From Aquanectria penicillioides (taxonomy: Eukaryota; Ascomycota; Sordariomycetes; Hypocreales; Nectriaceae), in assembly GCA_003415625.1 (NCBI GenBank), contig PYIU01000009.1, forward strand, positions 1,240,001 through 1,304,000: a stretch of 64,000 nucleotides of DNA, written 5' to 3'. Below are positions 33,650 through 45,047 of the stretch, one piece after another. Both the position numbers and the translations under genes were made by a program. Each line of letters opens with the position of its first letter. Within the stretch, counting starts at the first letter, position 1. The notes below the pieces were generated by a model, which was not told where the DNA came from, did no database searches, and worked only from the letters and a program-made list of their open reading frames with translations.

Positions 33650-35150
33650 TTACGCGACCGAAGTCGGGACCAGCTTGCCAAGGTTGAGAACGCTGCTGAG
33701 ACTACCGGTCGGGAGGTTGATCTTGGCACGGGTTTGGCTTGCTGAATCTCCCGTGGCTGTACCTAGGACAGCCGATCCGAGAGCCGCCGACGGGTCGGGC
33801 TCGAGGCCGCCCAAGTCCCGGGAGGGAGCGAGATCCGTGGATTGCGCGGGGAGCGCAGTTGTCTGCGTCATGATGATCTGGCTGCCCATTCCCTGGGTTG
33901 TCGTCGTAGCAGCAGCAGTGGTGGCAGCAGCGGTCGTGGACTCAGCAGTGGACTCAGCAGTGGATTCGGCAGTGGACTCGGCAGTGGACTCTGCTGTGGA
34001 TTCGACAGTGGATTCGGCAGTGGACTCAGCCGTGGTTTCGGCAATAGACTCGACCGTGGACGAAGCAGACGAGACAGATGAATCGGCCGAAGTGGACGAG
34101 GCTTCCGAGGCTGATGTAGCCGACGAGGCAGACGAAGCAGATGCACTCTGAGAATCAGAAGCAGCCGCAGCCGAAGTGCTGGCGCTGGACTCGACGTTCG
34201 TTGCGAGAGGGTTGGAGGAGAACGTGGTGGTTGGCAGGGCGCTCTCCGCAATGGGAACCGTAGAGACGCCAACGCCATTCTGGAATTGGATGCTCTCAGT
34301 CCCGCTGAGGATGTTGCTGGCCTGGGGATGTGTAAGTGGCGATTGCGGGGATACTATTTTGGTGGGGGATGAGAGAGCCTTACTGAAGCGCCGCCGCCAG
34401 TTGCAGCGATGGTCTCAGTGACAGTAATGGTGGTCTATTTTTTCTCAGGTTAGCACAAGCCAAAATGCAACTGGGAAATCAGTTTCCTTACAGCTTCGCC
34501 GGCAACAGTGACCACTTCGGTCATCGTGATAGGTTGGGCAACCTGGTTAGGAGCTGGTTAGCAGGCCGCAAATAAACCCATCATCCAACCTCGAATGTAC
34601 GTACTGTCTGGGTAACGGTGACAACCTGCAGGGCAATGCTTTGTTAGTGTTGTCCTAAATTAAGAATTGAAGAACAAAAAAAAAAAAAAAAGGGAATTTG
34701 TTTAGTGCTTACCGCCGCCTCAGCAACCTGCGTGATGATCTGGGTGATGGTGACGGGATCGGCAGCAATGGTGACTTGCACCATCTGCGTTTCCGTCTGC
34801 ATCTGCGTCTCCGTAATCATCTGCGTTGTAGTTTCAAACTGCGTAATGTACGAGAGGCGAAGCCTATTTCGAAGAAGAAAAAAAAAACATGTTATTCTTG
34901 GAGGTCTCGATGATTGGAACTTGGCTGGTGAGGGTTACCCTTCAAACTTGGGCGCAGTCTCCGTCGCGGCGGCGCTAGAAGCGCTCAGTGTCTCTTGTCT
35001 CTTTCCCACATGTCGATGGCCGGCTTTGTTGCCAGTTGTCGCGGCCTTGGACACGATTAGTCCGTGAACAATGATTGTTGTTTACACCACAATACTTGCC
35101 TGGGCGAGATAGATGGGCACGGCCCAGAATCCCAGATTTAGTGTCCTCAT
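33650..35150 (-). CDS. Secreted Ser/Thr-rich cell-surface-like protein with mini-exons
   Basis: Seven exons: 35150-35100, 35045-34939, 34863-34713, 34625-34605, 34542-34492, 34434-34384, 34321-33650 (367 aa). An N-terminal signal peptide is likely (MRTLNLGFWAVPIYLAQA), followed by a basic KR site near 35. Next come T/Q-rich short repeats (TQMITETQMQTETQ), V/T repeats (ITMTEVVTVAGEA) and a long Ser/Thr/Ala/Glu tract with (S/T)TAES repeats. No hydrophobic GPI tail is seen at the end (KLVPTSVA), so it is probably secreted or wall-associated by other means. The first intron uses a GC donor (GCAAGT). Three coding exons are exactly 51 bases and one is 21 bases, all bounded by phase-0 introns. No catalytic domain is seen. 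Confidence 0.75.
33935..34040 (-). repeat. Tandem repeat encoding TAES/TVES units
   Basis: Imperfect 12-base copies (GTGGACTCGGCA-like on the plus strand) inside the last exon of the secreted Ser/Thr-rich gene. Confidence 0.85.
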
Positions 35151-36617
35151 CTTGGATGCTCCCAATTCCTATGTTCCGTCGATAATAATATATTGGTTTC
35201 GTTCCTCCTACGACTTGCGCAAAGAGAATAACACAACAGTCCAGCCGTTGGTAATGATTGACGTCTTTTTGTGTTTGTTTTTTTTCAAGTTGGGATCAAC
35301 CCGTCGCGAATTCAAAGAACGAGTGAGGGTTCGATCGGTTAGATACTAAACGAGCATATAGAGCCAGCTCTCTCGGCCGGCAAAGGCGCGGATTGTTCGA
35401 AATGGTTGCCCGAGGCAGATACAGAAAAGAAGGTAAGAAAGTGAGTCGATATGTCGTCAGGTACAAGCCCGACGACACGGGAACGATCGATGTCGATGAG
35501 CGAGGCAAAGGCAATCTACTACCGAGAAACAAGAAACTGGGAGGAAGAGAGATCGAGGGACTAGAAAGAAATGAATGGCACCACGAGCAATCTGGGGGGG
35601 GGGGGATGCCTGGCCCTGGCAGACAACGCAGACAAGACAAAACAGCATAGACCCAAGCCCGGGGGGATGGATGCCATTCGGTAGGGCAACCGTGCTCCCG
35701 GCGCCGAGTGGGATGCGCCATCTCGAAGGAGACGAGGGGGACTGAGGCTCAAACGGGGATTGATACCATCGCGGTAAGGTGCTGGCAGCGGACAAGCCAG
35801 GGGGGTTGGGTTGGCATCGCCAGGGGGCAAGGGAAAGTGGAAATGCAGACACAGTCACACAGCGAAGTGCGGCTGGTGTGGGTGGGTTCGGTTCGCTGAG
35901 ACCGAGTCGTGACAAGTGGGAAGCTGGAGAAGAGACTTTGCGTGTGCTTGTGTGTGGGTTTTGGCTTGCGAGGTTGCAGCGGAGGAAGGCAGAGAGACGG
36001 GACGGTTTCAAGTTGATGCCTTAGCCGTCTGCGATCTTTGACATATTTCAAAACTTGTAAGAGAAGCGCATCGCGTATCTGTTTTCAACGAGGCCCTCTT
36101 TCTGGGCGCACGCGACCGTACAGCACCCGTCTCTCTCTCTCTCTCTCTCGTGCAGTAAAAGCAACGAGGCCTCCCCTTGACGCTCGCCATGGTGTCTATC
36201 GTCGTCGTTGTCATCCGTCCACGGCGACTGGGGCGAAACAGGGATATCACGGACATGGACCCTGCCCGCATGCGGTGCACCGTCGCCGATTGCTGGAATC
36301 TCGGGCAGAAAATGGCGAAAAAGGGCCAAAAAAACGTGAGGGAGGGGCAGCAATGGCACCACACCACGAGAGGCATCGCCAGAGCGCCAAGCAGACCCCG
36401 GGCACCGGGAATCAAACGCCTGTTGAGGGCCGCTGAGTCTCGCCTCGATGCTCCCTCCCTCAGCAACAGCACGCGCCCAAGGGCCAAGGTTGAAGGTGGG
36501 ACGTGTTTTGCAGCAGATGGCAGCGGCTAGCGTCGCAAACTGCAAGATCTGAGATTCGGGGACCTGGGCGCTTGCATCATCAAGATTCACACTCCCTCCC
36601 TCTAACATTCTTTCCGT

Positions 36618-36665
36618 GTATTCTTCGTCTTCGTCTTCGTCCTCGTCCTCGTCCTCGTCCTCTTC
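36618..36665 (+). repeat. TCTTCG/TCCTCG hexamer microsatellite
   Basis: About eight imperfect hexamer copies in a pyrimidine-rich stretch. Confidence 0.85.
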
Positions 36666-37317
36666 TTCCCTGTCCTTGATTGCTTACCCCGTCATTTCGT
36701 AATCCCATCAGTCGGTTCATCGGCTGCGCGGATGCCATGTTGGCCCCCCTTGTTCATCCCAGCTGTTTCGGATGCCCTGCCGAGTCAAGCCACTTTTGGT
36801 CTAATGCCCCCGTCGACGATGCTACGCGACCAGGCCCTGGCCGGGGTGGGTATCCGCTCTTGACCTCTTCTGTATACAGAGTATGCTTGGGCTTTATCCA
36901 AAGTGGCAGGTCTTCACGCTACTGTACGTAAATAGGGCCTAAGACAGAAGGGGAAAAAAAAAAAGAGAAAAAAAAAGATGATGAAGGGGGACTGAAGGAA
37001 AAAAAAAGGCGCTGGCTGCAGCTCGGTAGGCGTCGACGGTGTGGACGGTGGTTGTAGTTCTGGCCCAGCCACAACCGAGATTTGCTTCCAGCTCCAGAAT
37101 GCATACCCGTAAGCGTAAATCCACTCGGCATATTGTTGTCTTGGGTGCGGCGATGCGAGATGGAGCCCAATCATTTGAGAAATAACCTTTGCATCGGAAA
37201 GTGTCGAGGCCATCTCTGACCAGTGGGATGGATGGTTGGTCCAGATCGAGCACCGAGGTACCTTGCCGTAGTGGTTCACCTGAAAGGGTACTTTTATCAC
37301 ATTCCACATATGAAAAC

Positions 37318-37352
37318 ACACACACGCACACACACACTACACTACACTACAC
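37318..37352 (+). repeat. ACAC/ACACT microsatellite
   Basis: CA dinucleotides running into four ACACT copies, upstream of the DUF1295 gene. Confidence 0.8.
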
Positions 37353-37598
37353 TTTTCTATGACGGCACTATCATTAGTCCTCTCCGTCATTGATTGTAAA
37401 CACAGTAGAACAAAGTACAAACGTGAACCTCGCCTTGCGTCTACGCGCGCACATGTCGATGATGAATGCATATTCCCAAGCCCTGTAGCATTATTTATAC
37501 CCTCAGTTTCCTTTCTGAGACGAACCATTATTCACTCTGACTCGCTCTACTTTCTGGTTAACTAACCCCCGCTTGTCAGTCCTGTGACAACCCTCGCA

Positions 37599-38737
37599 AT
37601 GGCTGTTGTCCACGTCCTCGATGACTACTACCTGGCCATCACTGCCATAATAACTGTTGCATACCAGCTGTTCTTCTTCTCAATAGCATTTACTTTTAAA
37701 TTTGATAAGCTCACCGGTCCGTGGTATTCCGAGCTCGCGTAGCGGTAACATCTACTCTGTCTGCATCGTTCTGCTCTGCTAACAAGTCGCAAGACTTTGC
37801 TGGCGGCACAAACTTCGCCCTGCTCGCCATCCTCACTCTGTCCTTGAGCGGTCACAGCCATGCCCGCCAAGTCGTGGCCTCCCTGTTCCTCATAATCTGG
37901 GCCCTCCGGCTCTCTGGCTTCCTGCTGTTCCGCATCATCCGCACCGGCAAGGACGACCGCTTCGACGACATGCGCAACCGCTTCTTCAGCTTCCTCGGCT
38001 TCTGGGTCTTTCAGATGTTTTGGGTCTGGACCGTCTCCCTGCCAGTGACGCTGCTCAACTCGCCCAACGTCACGCGGTATCCCCAGCACAGCTTCGGCAC
38101 GGGGAGGGACGTCGCCGGGATTGTGCTGTACGCGGTCGGGCTCATCATGGAGAGCGTGAGCGATGTGCAGAAGTATCGTTTTCGGAGCACGCACAACGGG
38201 AGCGATGTGTGCGACAGGGGCTTCTTTGCATGGTCGCGACACCCAAGCTACTTTGGCGAGATTCTCATCCAGTTTTGTAAGTCGGGGGCGCACGGCTGAG
38301 GGCACACACACGCACCCTGTTGCTGACGGGGAAACCACCCCCTAGCTATCTACATGATCGCGGTCTCCTCCGCCGCCGACGGCTACGTCCGAGGACAGGC
38401 ATTCAAGGCTCTCTACGCAAGTATTCTGGGTCCCATTTTCCTAACATTCCTCCTCATGTTCGTCTCCGGCTTGACTTTGTCGGAGCGGCCTAAAGCAAAG
38501 GCCCGCTACGAGAAGGGCAACAATTGGGAGGCGTACAAGCGCTGGCTCGACCGCACCAGTGTCCTGATCCCATTCCCCCCGCAACTGTACGTGAAAATGC
38601 CTACCATCCTCAAGCGGACAGTGTTTCTCGAGTTTCCCATGTACGTGTTCGACCCCGTAAAGCACTCGGATGCGAGGGCCCGCGTCCCTGACGGGCGATC
38701 GGCCGAGGATAGTCACCAGGGGGCAGGGGCCGGATGA
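37599..38737 (+). CDS. DUF1295 (steroid 5-alpha-reductase-like) membrane protein
   Basis: Exons 37599-37716, 37794-38276, 38346-38737 give 330 aa, with consistent phases and a TGCTAAC branch in intron 1. It is hydrophobic with about six predicted membrane helices (for example YYLAITAIITVAYQLFFFS, VASLFLIIWALRLSGFLLF). The C-terminal half carries family features: FFAWSRHPSYFGEILIQF, a conserved basic/aromatic NADPH-side motif, then an acidic NWEAYKRWLDRTSVLIPF loop. DUF1295 relatives resemble steroid 5-alpha reductases and isoprenylcysteine methyltransferases; the substrate is unknown. Probably an ER membrane protein. The intron 1 donor (GTCCGT) is weak, but the downstream frame (DFAGGTNFALLA) is the family's. 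Confidence 0.88.
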
Positions 38738-39141
38738 ACGCAATAGAAAGAGTGCGGAGGAGAGACTCGTGGGAGAGGGGAGTGGAACCTTTTATTGACA
38801 GTACCATTATGAGATGATGAACCTAATATACCCACTGTGCGTTGAGTGCGCCTGTATCACGCCCGAGCTTTCCTTTCCCTCTTGATTAAATGTTGAATGT
38901 GGCAGCCCTTCACTTGGCAACAGTCAAAAGTCACCAACTGCAAACACTTTGACAACTCCGTATTCTGATAGATTCATTACCGGGACACACAACAGACAAC
39001 AGCACGACCCACCAGGTATCTCTCATGAACAAATAAACACATAAACAGACGGGAAAAAAAAACGAGCATCAATACGGTCTTTTTTTTTTTTTTTGTTTTC
39101 TCTGTTGGAGAGAGAACATCGCCCAACTCACCCCGCTCAAC
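38738..39141. other. Convergent intergenic region
   Basis: 3' flanks of the DUF1295 and GFA-type genes. It contains A and T runs around 39,055-39,095. No coding signal. Confidence 0.5.
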
Positions 39142-39926
39142 TCACTCACTGGTGCTGAGGCAGTCACCGTTGCCGGTCAAGATGCCCGGCTGGTCAAGCT
39201 CCTCCTGGGTGGAGCTGTAGTCGGAGTAGCCGTACTGCTCCGGGTGCGACTCGGAGCTCTCGGGGATGGGCACCATGGCGCTCTTGGTCCAGATGTGGAT
39301 GGCGCGGTTCCAGTCCAGGCCCTCTAGGCAACCTCCCTTGACGGAGACGACGTTTTTGCTCTGGGACTTGAGTGAGTGTGAATGATTTAGACGGCTTTCG
39401 GTGCTGGACACCGGGGTTGGGTAAGGGGACGACGACGAATAGTAATCAGAACGAGGGGAGAAGGGTTCCTTACGGGAGTTGTGTGGATGAGCCGGGTTCC
39501 ACAGTTTCGGCAAAAGTAGCTATATGCCGGGACCCGTTAGTTAGTTGACAAAAGTAACAACCTTGTGTGGACAACTCCGTAATAAGGGATGGGTTGATAT
39601 ACATACCAATAGAGCTTGTGTCCTGAAGCCGTAGGTCGACTGTCGCAGATCCATGTCATCAGCTCAAGGGCTCTTCAACTCCCGGTTGACGGGGACAGAG
39701 GGGACAATGGGCTAAATGACCCCTTTGAAGATGCGGCGTTGAGTTCCTACCTGTAGCAGCTCAGCTGGTCCGTCTCAGGGAGATTGAAACGAGGGAAAAT
39801 GGCCGATGTGCCAAAAGCGGAACTCGTCTGGCGGCGGCATTCAGAACAGTGGCAGATGTACAGGGCCAGCGGCTGGGGCAAAGGCGTGGTGAAGGAGATG
39901 GCTCCGCACTGGCACCGGGCTTCCAT
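39142..39926 (-). CDS. GFA/CENP-V (Mss4-like) zinc-binding protein
   Basis: Four exons, 39926-39751, 39639-39607, 39519-39474, 39366-39142, 159 aa. The domain is the glutathione-dependent formaldehyde-activating enzyme fold: CQCGA at 5-7, ICHCSECRRQTSSAFG at 24-39, and CYFCRNCGTR at 70-79, which together supply the zinc-binding cysteines. Then come VVSVKGGCLEGLDW, HIWTKSAMVPIP and a short acidic tail. Exon 2 is only 33 bases. Joining it (AG + T, then TG + C) restores RPTASGHKLYCYFC exactly. Some fungal members may act on S-hydroxymethylglutathione, but most are uncharacterised, so enzyme activity is inferred only. ATG 39926 is the only suitable start. Confidence 0.88.
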
Positions 39927-41597
39927 CGTGAATTGGAGTCGTGTGATTTCCTGACGAGGTGGGGGGTTATGGGTTGTAGTTGTTGGGAAAAAAAAGAGGT
40001 GGAGTTTGACAGGGAAGCGTTGTTTGTCTATAACGTCACGAGCCTTGATGTTTTTTTTAACGATCTAAAAAAAAAAAAAGAGCAGACTCGCAGTGTGGCT
40101 CCGTGTAAGCGCGAGGGCTCAGCTTGTGGGATGAGCGCAGGGAGTTGTGTTGACGAAGAGAACGATTACGGATGCGGTTTTGGCGGGGGCGAGCCTCGGC
40201 GATTTGAGGCGGTTCGAACGTGAGGTGTGATGGATGACGTTGAAGGCTGCTGACGCCAATTACAAGCCACTTGAACGCTCAGGGATTCCAATTGCACGGA
40301 GCGACCTCTTGAAAAAGGATACTCCCGTTGAAAGCGGGAATCAAGACGAGATAATCAGGTGATTGTTTGAAGAGAGAGGGGGGAAAAGAGGGAAATCAGG
40401 CAGCAAACCACTTTGGCCTTGTTTCTTAAGTATCTTTCTTGCTACTACCTATCCAGATGCCAATCAAACTCGAGTCACAAATACGGCATGTTAGGCTCAC
40501 GAGCAGAGCGGTTTCAAGGAGTCACAACTTTCACGCTCAAACACCAAAAACCCCGACCGTTATCGCAACGCGGGGTTAAGTGATTTCGCCTGTCCCTATT
40601 TCCTGCCATCTCCTCCACTCCCTCCGCTACGCAGTGACGTGTGTTGGACGTGACTCATTGCCGACGCCGCCGGGGCGAGAGTCGCGCGAAGTCACATGCC
40701 CTGGTAACTGCAGGATGCAGCACAGTCAACCAGCAAAGGCTAGCGCGCATTGCCCGTCGTCGATTCAGCATCGAGATAATCACGGTCAGAAAAGCCGACC
40801 CTGGGAAGAGAATCCGTCGTAATCAAACCTCACCATCCTGTTTTCCGCGTCGGCCGGGCCTATCACCGCTCCGTGACTCCACGGGCCCCAATGACAAGCG
40901 AGTTCCGATACTCGGGGAAGAAGGGGGTGGGGGCAGGTCTTGCATATTCCTTGCATATTCCTCCCCCGTTCCATTCCTGCTTCTCCTGCTTCTCCATCCG
41001 GCATTGCATTTTGCGGTGAAGAAGGCGGTTCATGTACAAGAGGTTTTTTTCCCCCTTTCTTCTCACGCATCTCCATAATTCAGCACTACTGTATGTAGTT
41101 GGATGGAGATTTTGGCGTAATCACCTCGCTTAGGATTCGTAGACGCGCGACGGGAACGGGCTAGACCGGCCAGCCGCATGCCGGACACCGGATAGAAGTG
41201 ACTCCTAATACGATGGAGTTCGGCGTCCTCTAGAGTCTTCTTTTTTTTTTTAACGTCGAATCCCGCCGACGATTCGAATCATAGGTCCGGGGATCGGAGA
41301 TTCCCAACGGCGACGGCGTTCGAAATGGAACAGAGAGTGTCAAAGTAAGTATACAGCAAACCGCGTTGCTCGTGGCACATACATTTTTGTAATTGACCCA
41401 TTCCAAAAAAATCCCGCCTCTTTCCTTTGAACCAGGAGGAAAAAAAAAAAAAAACAAGAGCCGTGGTAACTCCGTTATGCGCCCATCATGACAATACCGA
41501 GTGCTGTAGACGGACCAAGCAAATCCCAACCATAAGCGTGGCCCGGTTCATCAAATTGCCCTTCTTTTGTAGTCAGACATTCTCGAAAGAAAACCGC
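39927..41597. other. Intergenic, 1.7 kb
   Basis: Upstream of the GFA-type gene and downstream of the F-box-like gene. No credible coding frame. Confidence 0.5.
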
Positions 41598-42732
41598 TCA
41601 ATGGTCCAGGAGCCCTTGCAAGTGCTTCATGCCCATGTCCTTCTTGATCCATTCCATCTTCTCCTGCACCTTCTCCGCGCATATGACTCTCACCTCGAGC
41701 CCATCAGCCCGTAGCTCGTCCTCCAGCTGCTGGCACCACGCCAGCTTGTCGCTGTTTTCTAGTGCCCTCGTCACAATTTCCATCTCGACCCGCTCTAGGT
41801 TCTTCATCCGCTTCAGCCCGCCGGCCACTCTCCACCGAGCCTCCTCGGCCACCACCCCGGACTGCTCGACCGCTCGCTTGTCCAGCGCGGCAGCGGCGGC
41901 GGCGGCGGCGCCCCACGCCATGACGCCGGTCCCCGTGGCCCCGAGGACTATCTTCATCCGGAGCCCACGAACGCCCGGTGCCCAGTCGTCGCACAGGGCG
42001 TTCCACTCCTCCTGTCCCGCCCCGCCGCCGATCAAGTCCCGGGCCAGAATCTCCAGGCGCACGAAGCGCAGGTCCGCGCGCTGCCATGGCTGGAGGGCCC
42101 GGGTGAAGGCGCGGGCCGCCCAGAGTCCGGACGCGAACCAATTGACGAAGACGAACTCGTTGAACGCAAACGGGATGCACCGTGCCTCGTTGTAGATTTG
42201 CGAATTCGACTGGAGCAGGCCCGTGGGCAACCCTGAGAGGGGTCTGAAGGGGATAGCATGCCCTGGGGCAGCACCCTTTCGTCCTTTGTGTCCTTCTTGG
42301 GTTGCTCGGGCTCCTTGGGTTCCTTGACCTCCTCATCGGCAGCCTGCTTGGGTTCGTCCTTCGGCTCGTCGGCGGCGTTGGGGTCGAGGCGTCGCAGGAT
42401 GTATTGGCAGTGGACCGGGGTGGATACCAGGGGGCCAGCTGGGCGTGTCGTACAGGGCTCATGAGATGCAGCCAGCGGTAGATCTGAAGGCGAATCTCGG
42501 AGGGCAGGTCTGTAAGGCTGATTGCGCTGTGGCGGTTGCTTCCGTGTTCGTCGGCGTCGTCGGGCGAGCAAGTGGAGCTCGGTGTCGGGCCACGGTCGCT
42601 CACGTTATCCACCTTGGCCGTCGCCGATGGCCCGGTGCCGAGCGGCGCGTCGCCGTCGTCGGCCACGTCGACTTCGGGGCCAACATTGCTCTCGTACAGG
42701 CAATAGTTCATCATCTGGGCGAAGGAGTACAT
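41598..42732 (-). CDS. F-box-like domain protein, two apparent frameshifts
   Basis: Probably a single exon. The N-terminal region (MYSFAQMMNYCLYESN) is followed by ISLTDLPSEIRLQIYRWLH (about 100), an F-box-like helix as in fungal proteins thought to recruit SCF substrates, then an acidic/Pro-rich stretch. The C-terminal part begins GLLQSNSQIYNEARCIPF, followed by RFVRLEIL and an Ala-run region. Two one-base gaps are needed: one at 42417-42423 (WYP to PVHCQYILRRLDPN) and one at 42261-42268 (VLPQG or VLPPG to HAIPFRPLSG). Two added bases make the total 1137, an exact multiple of three (378 aa). The ATG at 42732 is chosen; 42810 and 42714 are alternatives. The F-box match is short and by eye. 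Confidence 0.65.
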
Positions 42733-43378
42733 GCCCGACAATCGCAGCTTGAGCGACAAAGGGCTGGTGATCAAGGGCGAGCAAAGCTGTCCAACCCACT
42801 CACGCACCATTCCCCGCAAGCCCCCCCTCGTACCTATATAGTTGTGCCATCCCACCCACTTGCAGGCCAGCCAGCTTCAGCTCGGATCGCCATGACGCGC
42901 CCTCGCCTCCCGCTACCCCAGAAGCAAACAAGCCGTCCGTCTCAGCGTAGCACTGGCACACGTGAGCACTAGACTCGTCGACATCCCGGGAGCCTGCTGT
43001 CCACTGAATCAATAGCTAAAGGCAAAAATGCGGTGGTGCGGCGGCAGGAGATGGGGTAGAAAAGGCGTTAGCTCGGCGCCATGGAGGGCTCGCTGACGAC
43101 ACTTGGTGTAGCCGCGAGGTTCTGTCATTGGAGCATCGTCGATGCAAAAGGGTCAGCCGAAACCACAGGCATGCCGACCTGGATCCGTTGTTGCTTGGGA
43201 CCTTTTGCGCCGCGATATGCTCGGCCTTAGGTCAGCTTACAGGGAATTGCCAGAAAAGTCTCGGGGCTCGAGACCCCTCTTGCGCTCGTGGTCATCATGG
43301 ATAGGGTGGCTTTATTGTGGAGTGCAGACTTGGCTGCTGATGAGACGAGAGACGAGAATGAACACCAAAAAATGTTTT

Positions 43379-43380
<2 letters not shown>

Positions 43381-43415
<35 letters not shown>
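43381..43415 (+). repeat. (AAT)n microsatellite
   Basis: About eleven perfect AAT copies, flanked by a T run on the left. Confidence 0.95.
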
Positions 43416-43417
<2 letters not shown>

Positions 43418-43578
43418 TGGGTGCCAGGCCGGAAGGGAATTTTGACCTTTGCCCATAAGGTCAACGCCATGTCATTGTCTTGTCGCCAAAGTTCAAGCCC
43501 CCAGCACCAAAGTTTAGAAGCCCGACGTCATGAGACACGGCATCTCCAAAAGCGAGCATCCCTATTGCACCTCGCTTT

Positions 43579-43600
43579 CCCCCCCCCCCCCCCCCCCCCC
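43579..43600 (+). repeat. Poly-C run (22 C)
   Basis: Long C tract in non-coding DNA. Its length is unreliable given the homopolymer problems elsewhere. Confidence 0.8.
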
Positions 43601-44197
43601 AATTCTCGTTTGGCGAAAAAGTGTTCGTTCAAAAGCAGTTGGTTCCACAATGATGAGGGGCCCATCCTACGGATTATCGATTCCCGCATGTGACGAGCAA
43701 AGAGTGGGCGGCTGAACGGCGGCAGCCCACATGCAGCAGAGTGAGCGGCCATGGTAGCATGTAGCATGATATGGGTAATAGAAACGACCCAATACCCGGG
43801 AAAGCTCTGCTGCTGACAGCATTGGAAACGCGACTTTTGCTCACGGTGCAGCTGGACCTCTCGATTGGGAAACCAGGGTTGACCAGAAGATAATAACTTG
43901 CTGACTCTGTAACTTGAAAATGTGGCATCCCCTGCCTCTAAGTGAACAATCTCATGGTATCATCATGTACAATGTGTCGGCCGCCCTGTATGCAACCCTT
44001 GTCTGCAGGGCAAAGACCATCCGCACATCCATTCATCTCCATCCATCCACACAGCTGGTCATGCCTTGCGCCTCAATTCAGGCCGTCCCCTTTGGGGTTG
44101 GCATGATGATGTGTTGGTTTGCTGACTTCGCTCTCCTTGCCTCTATCTCGGTCTTTCTAATTCCTGGATCTTCAACGCACAACACCGCCCCGCCCTA

Positions 44198-45047
44198 TCA
44201 CGACGCAACGCCCTGCATCTGGTCAGGGGGAATGTTGACGCCTTCGAACCCCCTCTTGACTCCGGATTTACGCTCGTACTCGACGTTTCGTGGAACCTCA
44301 AAGTCACCCCTGGCCGCAAACCACAGCAGCGTCTCGGGCTCGGGACCCCGGATGGCACGCGCAGCGGCACTCTCGCCCTCACCGCCTCCGGCACCGTTGT
44401 CCTCGTCGTCGTCATCGCTGTCATCCTCCTCCTCCTCCTCGACATCCCGGCGCAAGCCCGTGCGGACGTTGTCGGTGCCCGCGGCCCGCTCGTCGGCCGT
44501 GTACACGTCGCCAGCCTCGTCGCGGACATAGGCGGCGATGCGGCCGTGGGTCCACTCTCGCAGCTCGTGCCAGATGTCTTGCAGACCCTCAATGCCGGCC
44601 GGGGTGGCGATGCGGGCGGTGTCGCGGCCCTTGGCGACGAGCTCCTCGACATCGGGCTCGAGTTTCTTGCGAAGGAGCTGTGTCAGGACACCCTCCTGTG
44701 CCCGGCCGGGATAGTTCGTCGAGGGATGGATGGCCATGCGGGAGAAGATGTCCGAGTATTCGCTGAGGCTGTCAAGGACGGTCTGGAGATTGCGCTGAAG
44801 AATCTGAGCCGAGGCTTGGAGAGAGGACCTGTTTTGCCAATTGCGGTCAGTCAAATCGGTCGCATTTGAGAAATCGTTCTGTGGCAGCGCGGGTATCGGT
44901 CAGTCAGGGAACGTACGGCGGGGGCAGCGGGTTGCTCTTGAGAAGGTCCATCTTTAAACTCTGGATGCTGCTCGACAGCTGGGCGATCCTGCCCAGCGTC
45001 TGCTCCAGCGCCTTGAGCTCGTCGTCGTCCAGGCCTAGAGTAGCCAT
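44198..45047 (-). CDS. MED8: Mediator complex subunit 8 (Med8)
   Basis: Exons 45047-44917 and 44828-44198, 253 aa, phases exact. The N-terminus MATLGLDDDELKALEQTLGR through MDLLKSNPLPPP is the Med8 signature. Then come SSLQASAQILQRNLQTVLDSL, a helical region, and VLTQLLRKKLEPDVEELVAKG. The C-terminal half is acidic (EEEEEDDSDDDDED), then Ala/Arg/Gly-rich, ending in MQGVAS. Med8 belongs to the head module of Mediator, bridging activators and RNA polymerase II in the nucleus. The intron removes NRNWQNR-type read-through that would otherwise look like an alternative N-terminus. Upstream, 45048-46922 is the promoter and downstream flank of the sulfatase gene. Confidence 0.93.

Larger units (their letters stand above)
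35151..37598. other. Divergent intergenic region, 2.4 kb
   Basis: No gene recognised. It contains a CT microsatellite near 36,130, a TCTTCG/TCCTCG repeat at 36,620-36,665 and an ACACT-type repeat near 37,318-37,352. Open frames of up to 186 codons on both strands overlap and have no domain signature. Confidence 0.5.
42733..44197. other. Intergenic with AAT and C repeats
   Basis: No gene recognised. It contains the AAT microsatellite and a 22-C run listed separately. Confidence 0.5.

Noticed and set aside
36048..36608. 186-codon minus-strand frame
   Set aside because: Includes a microsatellite-encoded ERERERE run and no domain.
41230..41310. tRNA-like GATTCGAATC string
   Set aside because: No acceptor stem or A-box at the right spacing; also no other tRNA was found by eye.
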